From: JAHEIJ01 sp040235565
GTDB lineage: Bacteria > Pseudomonadota > Gammaproteobacteria > UBA6429 > Thiohalophilaceae
Direction: 5' to 3'
Assembly: GCA_040235565.1 (NCBI GenBank)
Contig: JBECLA010000134.1
Coordinates: forward strand, 17,285 to 81,284
Length of the DNA stretch: 64,000 nucleotides
Shown: piece by piece, positions 43,772 through 52,017 of the stretch
How positions within the stretch are numbered: the first letter of the stretch is position 1
Layout of the letters: each line of letters opens with the position of its first letter
Made by a program: the position numbers and the translations under genes
Notes under the pieces: model-generated
Told to the model about the DNA's origin: nothing
The model's input: only the letters and a program-made list of their open reading frames with translations
Databases searched by the model: none

Positions 43772-45402
43772 CAGAATTCATTGGTGGAACGTAACAGCGA
43801 CTTGAGCCGGATATAGAACAGGCGTTGCTTCATGTTCACTGCCAGTTCGGAGTGGACATCGTAGATGGCGGCGGGTACCAGGACGCTGCGGGTCTGTTGT
43901 AGTGAAACCTGTTTGGGGATCAACAAGCCGCGAAAGTAATCGGTGCCAAAACCCGGTCCTTTCAGTCCCTTGATAGCGATGGGTATGGCGGAATTAGCCA
44001 GGTTCATGATCCCCAGATCGATACCGTCATCCGGTACGGCACGTAACCAGCGCACCACGCCGAGCTTCCAGTGACTTGTCGGTTCGTCCTCATCCCGATA
44101 AGCAACGGCTTCACCGACTTTGATATGAGTGTTTTCACAATTGGTTGAGCAGGCCAGGGCAGCACCGGATTCACTGGTATTGTGTTGCCACCATGGCCGG
44201 ATGTCATAAGTTTTGTTGAGATGGAAGCTGTCCTTTTGCATCGCGGTTTCATAAGCGGTGGCGAAGACAGTGGGCTCCACTTCCTCGGTTTTGAGTTTAA
44301 GCTCATCCAGTTCCGGGGTAAAAATCTCGCCACTGGAAAGATAAAAATGGCTGGCACTCAGACCGGTAGCCAGTTGAACCTGGGTCTCGATCGATTGACG
44401 GTCAGTACCGCGTTCCAGCGCACCATGCCAGGCTTCGGTAAGGCGCAGCAGCATATCACGTTGGCGCCTCTCTACCAGACTTTGCTGTTCATTGTGGTCA
44501 ATCGTGTTCAGGCTGGTCCGTAAAATACGTTGTAATTGTACTTCCAGCCGCTGTTTGGCATCAGTCAGATCAATAATGCGGGGATCTTGTGCTTCCCAGG
44601 TTATGTCCTGAGCAATGAATCGCGGTGGTTTGTCTGATGCCATATCGACAGCATACTCCCCGCTGGCTGGCGTATCGTCGAGAGGTAATAGATGACAGGC
44701 ACCGGTCCAGGCTGATACCAGATAGAAAATATCATCCGCTTCAGCCTGCATCATATGGTAGGGTTCGGCCAGCGTCAGCAGCAGGATGCGTTTATAGGCC
44801 AGGTCAATGGTATACGGCATCGGCAGACTGAAATCCGGGTAGGGGTCATCCAGCGGCAAGGCGTTTAATTCCTGGCCTTCGGCATAAGCGTAAAGTTGAT
44901 GTAAGTCGTGCCAGATGCCTGTCGGTGCGGGCGCATAAACGAGGTAGGCCTCGACCAGTTGCCGTGACAGGTACTGGATGACAAGATAGATGGCTTCCCG
45001 GAGTTGCAGTTCATCATGTTCTTTACGACTGTTCAGCTCGATCAAGTCATTCAGTACAATCTTGTAGCCGTCTGCCATGACAGCAAGCAAATCCTGGCTC
45101 AGGTGAAACGCATCCCGTGCACGTCGACTGAGAGGAATAATGGCGTTTTTGGTTTGCAGCTTCAGTGTCAGCAATAACTGGCGGGCGGTGGGCCGCATGG
45201 TATCCAGCAACTGGATGCGCTCATGGACCGGGTACCGGGACTGATTAAGGGTGCGAACCTGCTCGATAAATAACCAGGTCGCCTTGTGGTTATTTGCAGT
45301 GGGTAATTCAATCAACCACTGTCTGAGCGATTTGACTCGCAGATGCGGTTTGGGACGGCGCGTGTGGTCCTGAATCGTGATATTGGGTACAGGGTGAGTC
45401 AT
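43708..45402 (-). CDS. Large unknown protein, possible PilZ-like C-terminal domain
   Basis: This 564-residue cytoplasmic protein has a helical N-terminal half opening with HLRVKSLRQWLIELPTANNHKA and containing IQLLDTMRPTARQLL. I recall this pattern from a gammaproteobacterial family of unknown function that carries divergent PilZ-type domains. A weak fit occurs in RRQRDMLLRLTEAWHGALE with VQLATGLSASHFYLSSG (RxxR-like, then SxxG-like). The c-di-GMP-binding residues are not convincing, so binding is only a possibility. Its 3' end overlaps the DUF255 gene by 64 bases. Confidence 0.65.
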   Translation of the reverse strand: MTHPVPNITIQDHTRRPKPHLRVKSLRQWLIELPTANNHKATWLFIEQVRTLNQSRYPVHERIQLLDTMRPTARQLLLTLKLQTKNAIIPLSRRARDAFHLSQDLLAVMADGYKIVLNDLIELNSRKEHDELQLREAIYLVIQYLSRQLVEAYLVYAPAPTGIWHDLHQLYAYAEGQELNALPLDDPYPDFSLPMPYTIDLAYKRILLLTLAEPYHMMQAEADDIFYLVSAWTGACHLLPLDDTPASGEYAVDMASDKPPRFIAQDITWEAQDPRIIDLTDAKQRLEVQLQRILRTSLNTIDHNEQQSLVERRQRDMLLRLTEAWHGALERGTDRQSIETQVQLATGLSASHFYLSSGEIFTPELDELKLKTEEVEPTVFATAYETAMQKDSFHLNKTYDIRPWWQHNTSESGAALACSTNCENTHIKVGEAVAYRDEDEPTSHWKLGVVRWLRAVPDDGIDLGIMNLANSAIPIAIKGLKGPGFGTDYFRGLLIPKQVSLQQTRSVLVPAAIYDVHSELAVNMKQRLFYIRLKSLLRSTNEFCQFTFDVLDAPPLSDVEFFIA

Positions 45403-45565
45403 CTTGTTTTTATGTTTGCTGCCGGATAACCTGACCGCCGGTTAACTAATCAGAATAACTAACAAATTATATCGTCTTTTGCAAAAATAGATTTAACTCG
45501 CTTCACGATTTAATAAATAAAAATTGAATTGGTACCTGAAAATCGTGGCAAATACCAGCTGGATA
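45403..45565. other. AT-rich intergenic region upstream of the 564-residue unknown
   Basis: This gap is noticeably AT-rich compared with its surroundings (for example around 45460-45540). It lies between the rhodanese terminator and the start of the unknown gene on the minus strand. It probably holds that gene's promoter; no specific site is assigned. Confidence 0.3.
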
Positions 45566-45592
45566 TAAAAACGGGCGACCTTGGCCGCCCGT
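45566..45592 (-). terminator. Rho-independent terminator of the rhodanese gene
   Basis: ACGGGCGACC (45571-45580) pairs with GGCCGCCCGT (45583-45592), one G-U wobble in the RNA, giving a 10-bp stem with a 2-base gap. On the minus strand it is followed by five T. It begins 25 bases after the rhodanese stop. Confidence 0.75.
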
Positions 45593-45616
45593 CTGCATTT
45601 TACAACCATTACAGAC

Positions 45617-46714
45617 TCAGGAAGAGAGCTCCTTCATGCTATACGAGCCATCTTTTTTAAACTCGATTTCGGCATTGAGGAAATAAGCCTTCAGGTCAGC
45701 CTTGAACATCTTGACCATGTCATAGGCTTCACCTGCCCGGCCACCGGTGCCGCAGAAAAACACGATGGTCTTGTCTGCCGGCAGGGTGTCCATTTTCTTT
45801 TCCAGATCGTTGATCGGAATATTGATGGCGCCCTGGATGGTGCCGCTTTTGTACTCTTCCGCATCCCGCACATCAACCAGTAGCAGGGTTTCCGGTGCGT
45901 CTTTCATGATTTCCTGAAAAGAAGCCACGGTGATGTTACCGCCGGCAGTGCCTTCCTTAACTGCAGGGGCAGCTTTAGCCGCACCACCATAGGCTTTTTT
46001 CCAGCCGGGATAGCCTTCCGGCACAATGTAGACTTTGGTATAGCCCAGAGCAATGGCTTTCTCTGCCGAGTTCGGGCTGAGTTTGCATTTCAGGCCGCCA
46101 CAGTAGAAGTACAGCGGGGTGGTTTTATCAGCCGGTAATTGATCCTTGAATTTGTCAAATTGAGTATCCGGGATACTGATCGCACCGGGAATGTGGCCCT
46201 TATCGTATTTGCGTGCCTTGGGACGCGAATCAACAATCACCACCTTGGCTTTTTTGTCGATCAGTTTCTTGATTTGGGCAAGGCTTACTGCCTGCAGGCC
46301 CCCTTTCTTTTTCCAATCCGGATACCCTTCGGCATACACCTTGATGTTGCTGTAGCCAAGTTTTTCCGCCTTGAAGGCTGATTTGTGGCTGAGTTTGCAC
46401 TTGGTGCCACCACAGTAGAATAATAACAAGGTGGATTTGTCTTGCGGTAACAGGTTGGTCATCTTGTCAAACGCACTGTCCGGAATGCTGACAGCACCGG
46501 GGATATGGCCCATGTCATATTTGCGTGCAGTTGGCCGAGAGTCGATGATCATTACCCCGGGCTTTTGCGGCAACACAGCATATTGGGCAACAAAGTCATA
46601 ATCGACAATGTTGGTATACCAACCCTTCTTTACATCTGCGCCACCGGCTTCGGCGGTATAACCGACAAGGGGCATGATCAAAAAGAGGATCAAAATCCCG
46701 AGTTTGGTTTTCAT
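45617..46714 (-). CDS. Exported triple-rhodanese sulfurtransferase
   Basis: After a signal peptide (ILILFLIMPLVGYTAEA) come three rhodanese domains. The first two are close duplicates with active-site loops YCGGTKCKLS and YCGGLKCKLS, each pairing the catalytic Cys with a second Cys four residues on. The third has a different loop, FCGTGGRAGEAY. All three keep the catalytic cysteine, so they could relay sulfane sulfur in the periplasm. ATG 46714 has an excellent AAGGAG; the earlier in-frame ATG lies within that site. It follows yeeE in the sulfur cluster. Confidence 0.88.
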   Translation of the reverse strand: MKTKLGILILFLIMPLVGYTAEAGGADVKKGWYTNIVDYDFVAQYAVLPQKPGVMIIDSRPTARKYDMGHIPGAVSIPDSAFDKMTNLLPQDKSTLLLFYCGGTKCKLSHKSAFKAEKLGYSNIKVYAEGYPDWKKKGGLQAVSLAQIKKLIDKKAKVVIVDSRPKARKYDKGHIPGAISIPDTQFDKFKDQLPADKTTPLYFYCGGLKCKLSPNSAEKAIALGYTKVYIVPEGYPGWKKAYGGAAKAAPAVKEGTAGGNITVASFQEIMKDAPETLLLVDVRDAEEYKSGTIQGAINIPINDLEKKMDTLPADKTIVFFCGTGGRAGEAYDMVKMFKADLKAYFLNAEIEFKKDGSYSMKELSS

Positions 46715-46743
46715 AGTAGACTCCTTCATATCATCAGCTGAAG

Positions 46744-47991
46744 TTAAAACACGGTAAATTTACTGGTGGATTCGTTGTAGCGAACAAACAGGTACCAGAG
46801 CAGCAGCAAGCCGAACGTAATCAGTAGTGTCCAGCCCCAGCCACCGATTAAGTCGGGGAGAAAGGCCTGATAACCCAGCGGGGATATTTCGGCCATGCCG
46901 TCGAGAAAGTCGACATCAAAGATCCCGGCAGTGAGTCCCAGTTTGCCCATGATGCCACTGGTGACGGAGCCTCCCCAGGCAAAAAACAATACGGCGACCA
47001 TAAGCTTGACGTGACCTTCCCCGACGCGCCAGAGTGAACCCGAGGCACAGCCCCCCGCGAACACCATGCCAATACCGAATATCAGGCCACCGAGGAGAGA
47101 ACCCAGCCAGAAACGTGTCGGTATGGCGAGATAGGGATCAATAGTGCCTTTGGCGATCAGCACGGCACCGACCGGGGCACCCAGGGCCAGTGCCAGGATC
47201 ATGGCCTTGGTCATTTCTCCTTCGCCCGTCATGAAAGGTTCACGAAACACGCGCGAGAAGCAGAAGCGTGAACGATGCAAGACAAAGCCGATGGCAAAGC
47301 CGCATGCCACGAGTACGGCACGGGAGACTTCCATTTTCTCATCGGAATACCACCAGCGGAGTGTCCAGATCAGGATCAAGGCGAAGACCAGGACCCCCAG
47401 CCAGGGATAGGCCGCCTTGAAACGCGCCGGCCTGACTTCCGGTGCCGACGTTCCCCAGGTGATGTGTTCCATGGTCCAGAGCAGCAGCTTCAGGCCAATC
47501 ACCGCCCCAACCAGTAAACCCAGCCACATCGCCCAGCCGGCGGCGGAGGAGAAGGTCAGGGGAACGAAAAAGCCACCCGTGGTACAGCCGCCTGCCAGGG
47601 TGGCTCCCACACCCATCAGGATCCCGCCCATTGCGCCCCAGATATATTCCAGTTTGGGGGGGCGACTGATCCGGAATTGACGGGATAACAAGGCTGCACA
47701 AAATGCGCCCAATACCAGAGTGATGTCCATCAATGAAATACGATGCATCAAGGGACTATCCAGTTCGGTCTTGATGCCAAGTGCCGGCCCGAGACCAATG
47801 GCATTGTTGAGGTAATCACCCCACAGCTTCAGGCCACCAAACACACCCCAGAACAACCCGGACCCCATCAGCACGGCCATGATGATGACCAGCGCGACCG
47901 CACCGAAATAGGGTGACCATTCGTCAACAAAGAGACTCTTGTAGTCTGCCTTGAAGCCAGTGAACCACAACGGGGCGCTATGTGTGTTCAT
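46744..47991 (-). CDS. YeeE/YedE-family sulfur-compound transporter
   Basis: This 415-residue membrane protein has a double set of helices and the family motifs LAGGCTTGG (Cys136) and FAGGCASGSLWR (Cys315), plus HRSRFCFSR (Cys244). In characterised TsuA/YeeE, cysteines in such motifs pass thiosulfate through the membrane. Thiosulfate or a related sulfur species is the likely substrate, but this long variant may differ. It lies between a cytochrome c and a triple rhodanese. Confidence 0.88.
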   Translation of the reverse strand: MNTHSAPLWFTGFKADYKSLFVDEWSPYFGAVALVIIMAVLMGSGLFWGVFGGLKLWGDYLNNAIGLGPALGIKTELDSPLMHRISLMDITLVLGAFCAALLSRQFRISRPPKLEYIWGAMGGILMGVGATLAGGCTTGGFFVPLTFSSAAGWAMWLGLLVGAVIGLKLLLWTMEHITWGTSAPEVRPARFKAAYPWLGVLVFALILIWTLRWWYSDEKMEVSRAVLVACGFAIGFVLHRSRFCFSRVFREPFMTGEGEMTKAMILALALGAPVGAVLIAKGTIDPYLAIPTRFWLGSLLGGLIFGIGMVFAGGCASGSLWRVGEGHVKLMVAVLFFAWGGSVTSGIMGKLGLTAGIFDVDFLDGMAEISPLGYQAFLPDLIGGWGWTLLITFGLLLLWYLFVRYNESTSKFTVF

Positions 47992-48048
47992 CCTCCTTAC
48001 TCCCTTGTCGTTATTATTGAGATGTCATTACGCATGCAATGTTTTTAT

Positions 48049-48441
48049 TCAGTTACAGCGAGCGGGAGTATCGGAATCCTTGGCACCGTGGATAACAAAC
48101 GCCTGGACATTGGCCAGCATTTCATCATCGGGTGTTTTAAGAAATTTTGCCGCAGCCTTGTTGGTGTCCTTGATGCTGTTGCGATAGTCCTGACTGACGT
48201 AGTACTTCACGCTGTCCTTGCCTTTGGCATGCTTGTCAGCGGCGATATAGGCTTTCCATTCCGCCTTGGTCATGGTCGCAGGTGAGATTGCGCCGCCAGC
48301 ATGGTCTTTATGACAGGCAGTGCATACCATGCGGTAATAGATACGCCCGACTTTCCAGTCACCATCCTCAGCCTGGACGGAGACAGCGCCGCCAGCCAGG
48401 CAGAGCATGAGAGTAAGGGCGAAAGGCTTGTGCAGTTTCAT
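48049..48441 (-). CDS. Small periplasmic c-type cytochrome
   Basis: A 130-residue protein with a signal peptide (about 1-24, SVQA) and one haem site CTACH at 40-44. The mature part is Lys-rich and contains MTKAEWKAY and KFLKTPDDEMLANVQAFVIHG, whose Met could be the second haem ligand. No close named family is recognised. It lies between the cytochrome b gene and yeeE, and its position suggests it carries electrons to or from the octaheme protein. Confidence 0.82.
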   Translation of the reverse strand: MKLHKPFALTLMLCLAGGAVSVQAEDGDWKVGRIYYRMVCTACHKDHAGGAISPATMTKAEWKAYIAADKHAKGKDSVKYYVSQDYRNSIKDTNKAAAKFLKTPDDEMLANVQAFVIHGAKDSDTPARCN

Positions 48442-48475
48442 AATGCGACTCCTTCAACTAGGTTTTTAAAAACAG

Positions 48476-48498
48476 GCCGGGCACCATTGTTGCCCGGC
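48476..48498 (-). terminator. Terminator between cytochrome b and cytochrome c genes
   Basis: GCCGGGCA and TGCCCGGC form a perfect 8-bp stem with a 7-base loop, 28 bases after the cytochrome b stop. On the minus strand a run of five T follows after three bases. It may split the cluster into two transcription units or give partial readthrough. Confidence 0.6.
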
Positions 48499-48525
48499 GT
48501 TCATATTGACTTTAGCCATCTAAAT

Positions 48526-49128
48526 TTATTCGACTTCCTCCCAGCCGGTGATCATGGCCTTGATATGTGACGTGACCGTATGCCCTGCAGTGGTCAGATA
48601 GACGTGCACAATGAAAAAGAACAGGATCAGGAACGCACCCAGGGTATGGAAGAACGCGACCCACTGCAGTGATAAAACACTGTCCAGTCCCCAGGCCGGC
48701 CAGTCGGCATAGAACAGGTAGAACCAGCCGGAGAACCAGATGATGGGGGAGATCACCAACCAGAAAAACAGATAGGCCAGCCGTTGCAGCGGGTTATGTT
48801 TCCGCCGCGTGGTTTGGCGAAAGGGATGCGGCGCATTCTGGAAGATCCCCAGGGCGTAGTATTTGATCATGGCATCGACTTTTTTCAGGGTGGGAATATA
48901 TTGTTTCCATTCCCCGGTGGTGAAATGCCAGAAGACCGCAAATACCCACAAGGTGATCAAGGTCCAGGCACCGATGGTATGCAGGTTCACGGCTTTCTCA
49001 AAGCCGAAGATTTTGTAGGCGCCGTGAATTTCAAAACCGGTCAGCATCAGAAAGATGATGGTGGCCGCCTGTGCCCAATGCCAGAAACGTTCGAAGCGTT
49101 TGAAGATATAAATTTTTTCGGCTGTCAT
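48526..49128 (-). CDS. Membrane cytochrome b (cytochrome b561/hydrogenase b-subunit type)
   Basis: This 200-residue protein has four membrane helices with histidines suited to ligating two b haems: FERFWHWAQAATIIFLMLTGFEIHG, NLHTIGAWTLITLWVFAVFWHF in part, and FHTLGAFLILFFFIVHVYL. It resembles the b subunits of formate dehydrogenase, hydrogenase and thiosulfate reductase, which exchange electrons with the quinone pool. ATG 49128 with AAGGG upstream is chosen over an upstream frame extension at 49173. It starts just past the octaheme gene and so probably forms a complex with its product. Confidence 0.88.
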   Translation of the reverse strand: MTAEKIYIFKRFERFWHWAQAATIIFLMLTGFEIHGAYKIFGFEKAVNLHTIGAWTLITLWVFAVFWHFTTGEWKQYIPTLKKVDAMIKYYALGIFQNAPHPFRQTTRRKHNPLQRLAYLFFWLVISPIIWFSGWFYLFYADWPAWGLDSVLSLQWVAFFHTLGAFLILFFFIVHVYLTTAGHTVTSHIKAMITGWEEVE

Positions 49129-49141
49129 GACATTACCCTTT

Positions 49142-50692
49142 TTATTTATTGCGGGTGACGATACGAATGGCACCGTGAACCAGAACGCCGATCAGGGCCA
49201 GCAAAGCCAGGGCCCACCCGGCCCAATTCAGCAGTTGGTTGGCATCTCGACCCGGCATGTAAATACCCTCGATGTTTTGCAGCCGACCGTTTTTGCTGTG
49301 GCACTCTTCGCAGCCAAGGGCCTTTTCGGCCGGTGCCACCATATGAGTGATGGGCCACTTCATCTCCGTCTTAATGAAATCGACTTTGCCGGAGAAGGGG
49401 GCGCCCACACTTTGCATGCCGGCGGTGATGGCTTTTTCCCAATTGAAGTTGGACCAGTAAGCGGTATCATCCTTGCCGGCGGTATGGGGAATCACCAGCG
49501 TGCGGTTGACCGGATCATAGGGCTGCATGCCGCGAAAAACCTTGACCGGCCAGATGCGCGACTTGCCATCATCGGGGCCACCTTCAAAGTGGTTGATCGG
49601 AGTGAAGCCTTCTTCCACATTGATCGTGTCATCCAGCAAGGTGTACTCGACTTTGCCATTGAACCAGACGTATTCGGGGGGAATGTCGGCGCCATAGCTA
49701 AAGGTGCCTTTTTTACCGTGATACACCACATGACCTTCATCGTCCTTCTTGACCACCGGTTTGCCTTCCGGCGTCAGTTGCCCGGCGGTTGACCAGTCCC
49801 AGGACAGCTTGGTGGCAACCCCGCCACGGGCGATGGTCGGAATATGGCAGGTCTGGCACGCAATCTTGTTGGTGTGCGAATTGAGTTTGGCCTGGGTCAC
49901 GGGGTGTGGTGCGTTGCCGTGGCAGGCCTGGCAGGTGGCCGGATTGCGACCGTCGTTCTTGCCACGAATCAGCGCGCTTTCCGTATCCTTGGCGGTCGGT
50001 TCATAGCGACTCCCCGGTACCTGATGGGCCGAGGTGGCATGGCAGGTGGCGCAGCTGAAGTCGAGCCCCAGTGCATCCATATGTATATCAAGTGCGTCAT
50101 CCGGCATGGCGAGCGAGCTGTCCAGGTCGCCATGCTTGACGCCGTTACCCCCGCCGCCATAAAAATGACAGGCACCACAGCTATCACGGCTGGTCTTGCC
50201 TACATTCTGTGCCACGTTCTTCAGGTTAACGTAGTCATCCGGGAGTCCGGCTTTGCCGGGCGGTTTGCTGTAGCCGCCGGTGGTATCATGGCAAACCAGA
50301 CAGTCCACATTTTCCTCAGAGGTAAAATCAAAATTCTCATCCTTCCAACCATACCCCACATGGCAGGCGGTGCAGAACGCAAAGTTGGAACGCGGGGCAA
50401 TACAGAAATTGTTCAGCACGTTCTTTTTCCCGAGTTGCTGTCCGGTTTGCGGATTGAGGAAGTCCCAGGTCCAGTGCGGTGTCTTGTGGATCTGTTTGGC
50501 TGCCTCGGTGTGGCAGGACAGGCAGGCCCTGGTTACTTCAGGACCGGTATGAAAATCCTTGTCGAGTTCTTTGAACTTGCTGTGATCCGCCGTGGATTCC
50601 GATGCGTAGGTGGTACCGCTCAGGGCACCCATGGACACTAGCCAGGCCGCGAGTAAAGCGGCGGTAGTCCAGAAGGCGTGCTGATTCTTCAT
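49142..50692 (-). CDS. Octaheme c-type cytochrome, tetrathionate reductase family
   Basis: The 516-residue precursor has a signal peptide (ending TYASES) and exactly eight CxxCH haem motifs, at residues 57, 107, 131, 172, 214, 254, 279 and 461. This spacing, with a long gap before the last haem, and the block PYDPVNRTLVIPH are those of the octaheme tetrathionate reductase family. In Shewanella the soluble relative reduces tetrathionate, nitrite and hydroxylamine. Here a C-terminal membrane helix (about 488-508) anchors it, and a cytochrome b follows. ATG 50692 has AGGGG upstream. The natural direction and substrate cannot be decided. Confidence 0.92.
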   Translation of the reverse strand: MKNQHAFWTTAALLAAWLVSMGALSGTTYASESTADHSKFKELDKDFHTGPEVTRACLSCHTEAAKQIHKTPHWTWDFLNPQTGQQLGKKNVLNNFCIAPRSNFAFCTACHVGYGWKDENFDFTSEENVDCLVCHDTTGGYSKPPGKAGLPDDYVNLKNVAQNVGKTSRDSCGACHFYGGGGNGVKHGDLDSSLAMPDDALDIHMDALGLDFSCATCHATSAHQVPGSRYEPTAKDTESALIRGKNDGRNPATCQACHGNAPHPVTQAKLNSHTNKIACQTCHIPTIARGGVATKLSWDWSTAGQLTPEGKPVVKKDDEGHVVYHGKKGTFSYGADIPPEYVWFNGKVEYTLLDDTINVEEGFTPINHFEGGPDDGKSRIWPVKVFRGMQPYDPVNRTLVIPHTAGKDDTAYWSNFNWEKAITAGMQSVGAPFSGKVDFIKTEMKWPITHMVAPAEKALGCEECHSKNGRLQNIEGIYMPGRDANQLLNWAGWALALLALIGVLVHGAIRIVTRNK

Positions 50693-50815
50693 GTCGGGCC
50701 CCTTTTTGGTTAACAAGAAGGTCGTGGTCTTGACTGCCTGGATCGCGGTATAGCTGTATACGCTTATATATTAATAGACAAATATACACCTGGAAGTAGA
50801 GATGGGCGTGATCAC

Positions 50816-50829
50816 TTGATCTCGATCAG
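50816..50829. promoter_or_regulatory. FNR-like box upstream of the octaheme cytochrome gene
   Basis: TTGAT-CTCG-ATCAG matches the FNR consensus at nine of ten positions and lies 124 bases before the octaheme start. Control by the FNR protein encoded in the window is likely and would tie this module to low oxygen. Confidence 0.65.
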
Positions 50830-50883
50830 GAAATTCACCGATGTCAATTTCAGTGTTGGATCAAATGCTTACCTGGACAAAAA

Positions 50884-51508
50884 CTAAGGGATACGGGGCA
50901 AACAGCCCGGGACTGTCAGGCCAGGGTTAAAGAAAATCACAGTGTTCTGGTCGGGCTTGCTTTCAGCCCAGACGCTGCCTTTGTGACGTCGCATGATCCG
51001 GGCCACGACTGGAGAGCCCGATACCGGCAGCTGCAAATTGGTCGGTACTGTGGAGCCGTTGAAAAGGTTCAAACAGCTAGTCCGGGTATGCCATGTCAAA
51101 ACCGATTCAGTTGTCTCTGACATACTAAACAGGCTGTCCCTCGATCTCTATGAGACCGAACACGGTTAAAAGTTGATCCTCGGGCGCTGAATGTTTGTAG
51201 GCATGGGCGAACAGATTCTCCAGGACGATATGCAGCAGGCGGGTATCGCCAAAGCCGGTCAGATTTTCGCTGAATTCTATTTGACCATGCTTGCCCGGGT
51301 ATTCCTTGTTTAATTCATTTTTCATTTCTCGCGTCATCGTGCTGAGATTGCCCTTCTCGCTGTTTAATCCCTGTTTGTTAACTTTGAAGGTTATGTGATC
51401 CAGGCAGACAATGCGTTTGGTATTGCACGGGGCAAATAAAGAGGCAAGTACGATTTGAAAAAAATGTGTGGTGTGTGCAAGCAAGGATAGAAACCTGGTG
51501 GGGTCCAC
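50884..51508 (-). pseudogene. Decayed sensor histidine kinase (HATPase part)
   Basis: The minus strand encodes recognisable kinase text: STMTREMKNELN, then ENLTGFGDTRLLHIVLENL (N box), then EIEGQPV. After that the frame hits TAG (51125-51127), TGA (51107-51109) and TAG (51077-51079) while still reading YVRDN, IGFDMAYPD and LFEPFQRLHST (G1 box and F box). A frameshift near 51006-51010 leads into VARIMRRHKGSVWAESKP, the G2-side end. Three stops and a shift show it is dead. The sensor part, H box and clear start are missing or unrecognisable upstream. Confidence 0.85.
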
Positions 51509-51514
51509 CAGGGT
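51498..51514 (-). repeat. Degenerate copy of the tRNA-Ile2 3' end
   Basis: On the minus strand CTGGTGGACCCCACCAG resembles the tRNA 3' end CTGGTGGGCCCACCA, with one mismatch and one inserted base. It lies about 125 bases downstream of the real tRNA 3' end, the position where a tRNA-targeting element would leave its far attachment site. Confidence 0.4.
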
Positions 51515-51638
51515 GAATTGCCAGAGGCAATGAACGACCGAGCCGACGAGGGCTATGAAGCACGAAGTGCGTCCCGAGTTGAAAAAGTGAGGGCAGGAAT
51601 AGTCCTGTGAGGTTTACCTGATTTTCTGAAAGAAAATT

Positions 51639-51715
<77 letters not shown>

Positions 51716-51964
51716 AAATAAACTTTTCCAATAACCTATAGCTCACACCTTAATCTAACCAACTTTTGGCCAGGGACGATGTGCAGGATGCACAAGTGCC
51801 GTGGAGCACAGGGATGTGCGAGAACGGCTGGCCCCTAGTATTTCGTAGAGCGGCGAGCTATAGGCCCAAAAGGACGGCTATTCTACAACAAACTCACGCG
51901 ACTATAGAAGGATAAACCCTGTACCTACGCTATACAGCGATCAGGTTTGATATTATCAAGGTAG
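51716..51964. repeat. Palindromic repeat region between rpoD and tRNA-Ile2
   Basis: No gene is visible. An outer inverted repeat GGCCAG/CTGGCC (51768-51833) encloses several GTGC/GCAC hairpins, a REP-like structure. At 51854-51866 a copy of the tRNA 5' end (minus-strand GGGCCTATAGCTC) occurs with no following tRNA body. The rpoD terminator begins beyond it. Confidence 0.6.
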
Positions 51965-51992
51965 AAAAAAACGGCGCCACACCGGCGCCGTT
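51965..51992 (-). terminator. Rho-independent terminator of rpoD
   Basis: AACGGCGCC and GGCGCCGTT form a perfect 9-bp stem with a 5-base loop, and on the minus strand a run of seven T follows. It lies 26 bases after the rpoD stop and ends the rpsU-yqeY-dnaG-rpoD unit. Confidence 0.85.
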
Positions 51993-52017
51993 GATTTTGT
52001 CGCAATCGGGAACGCGT

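Noticed and set aside
50884..51123. 79-codon frame as an intact small gene
   Set aside because: Its end is the last part of a histidine-kinase domain, and its beginning is out-of-frame text from the same ancestor. It is part of the pseudogene.
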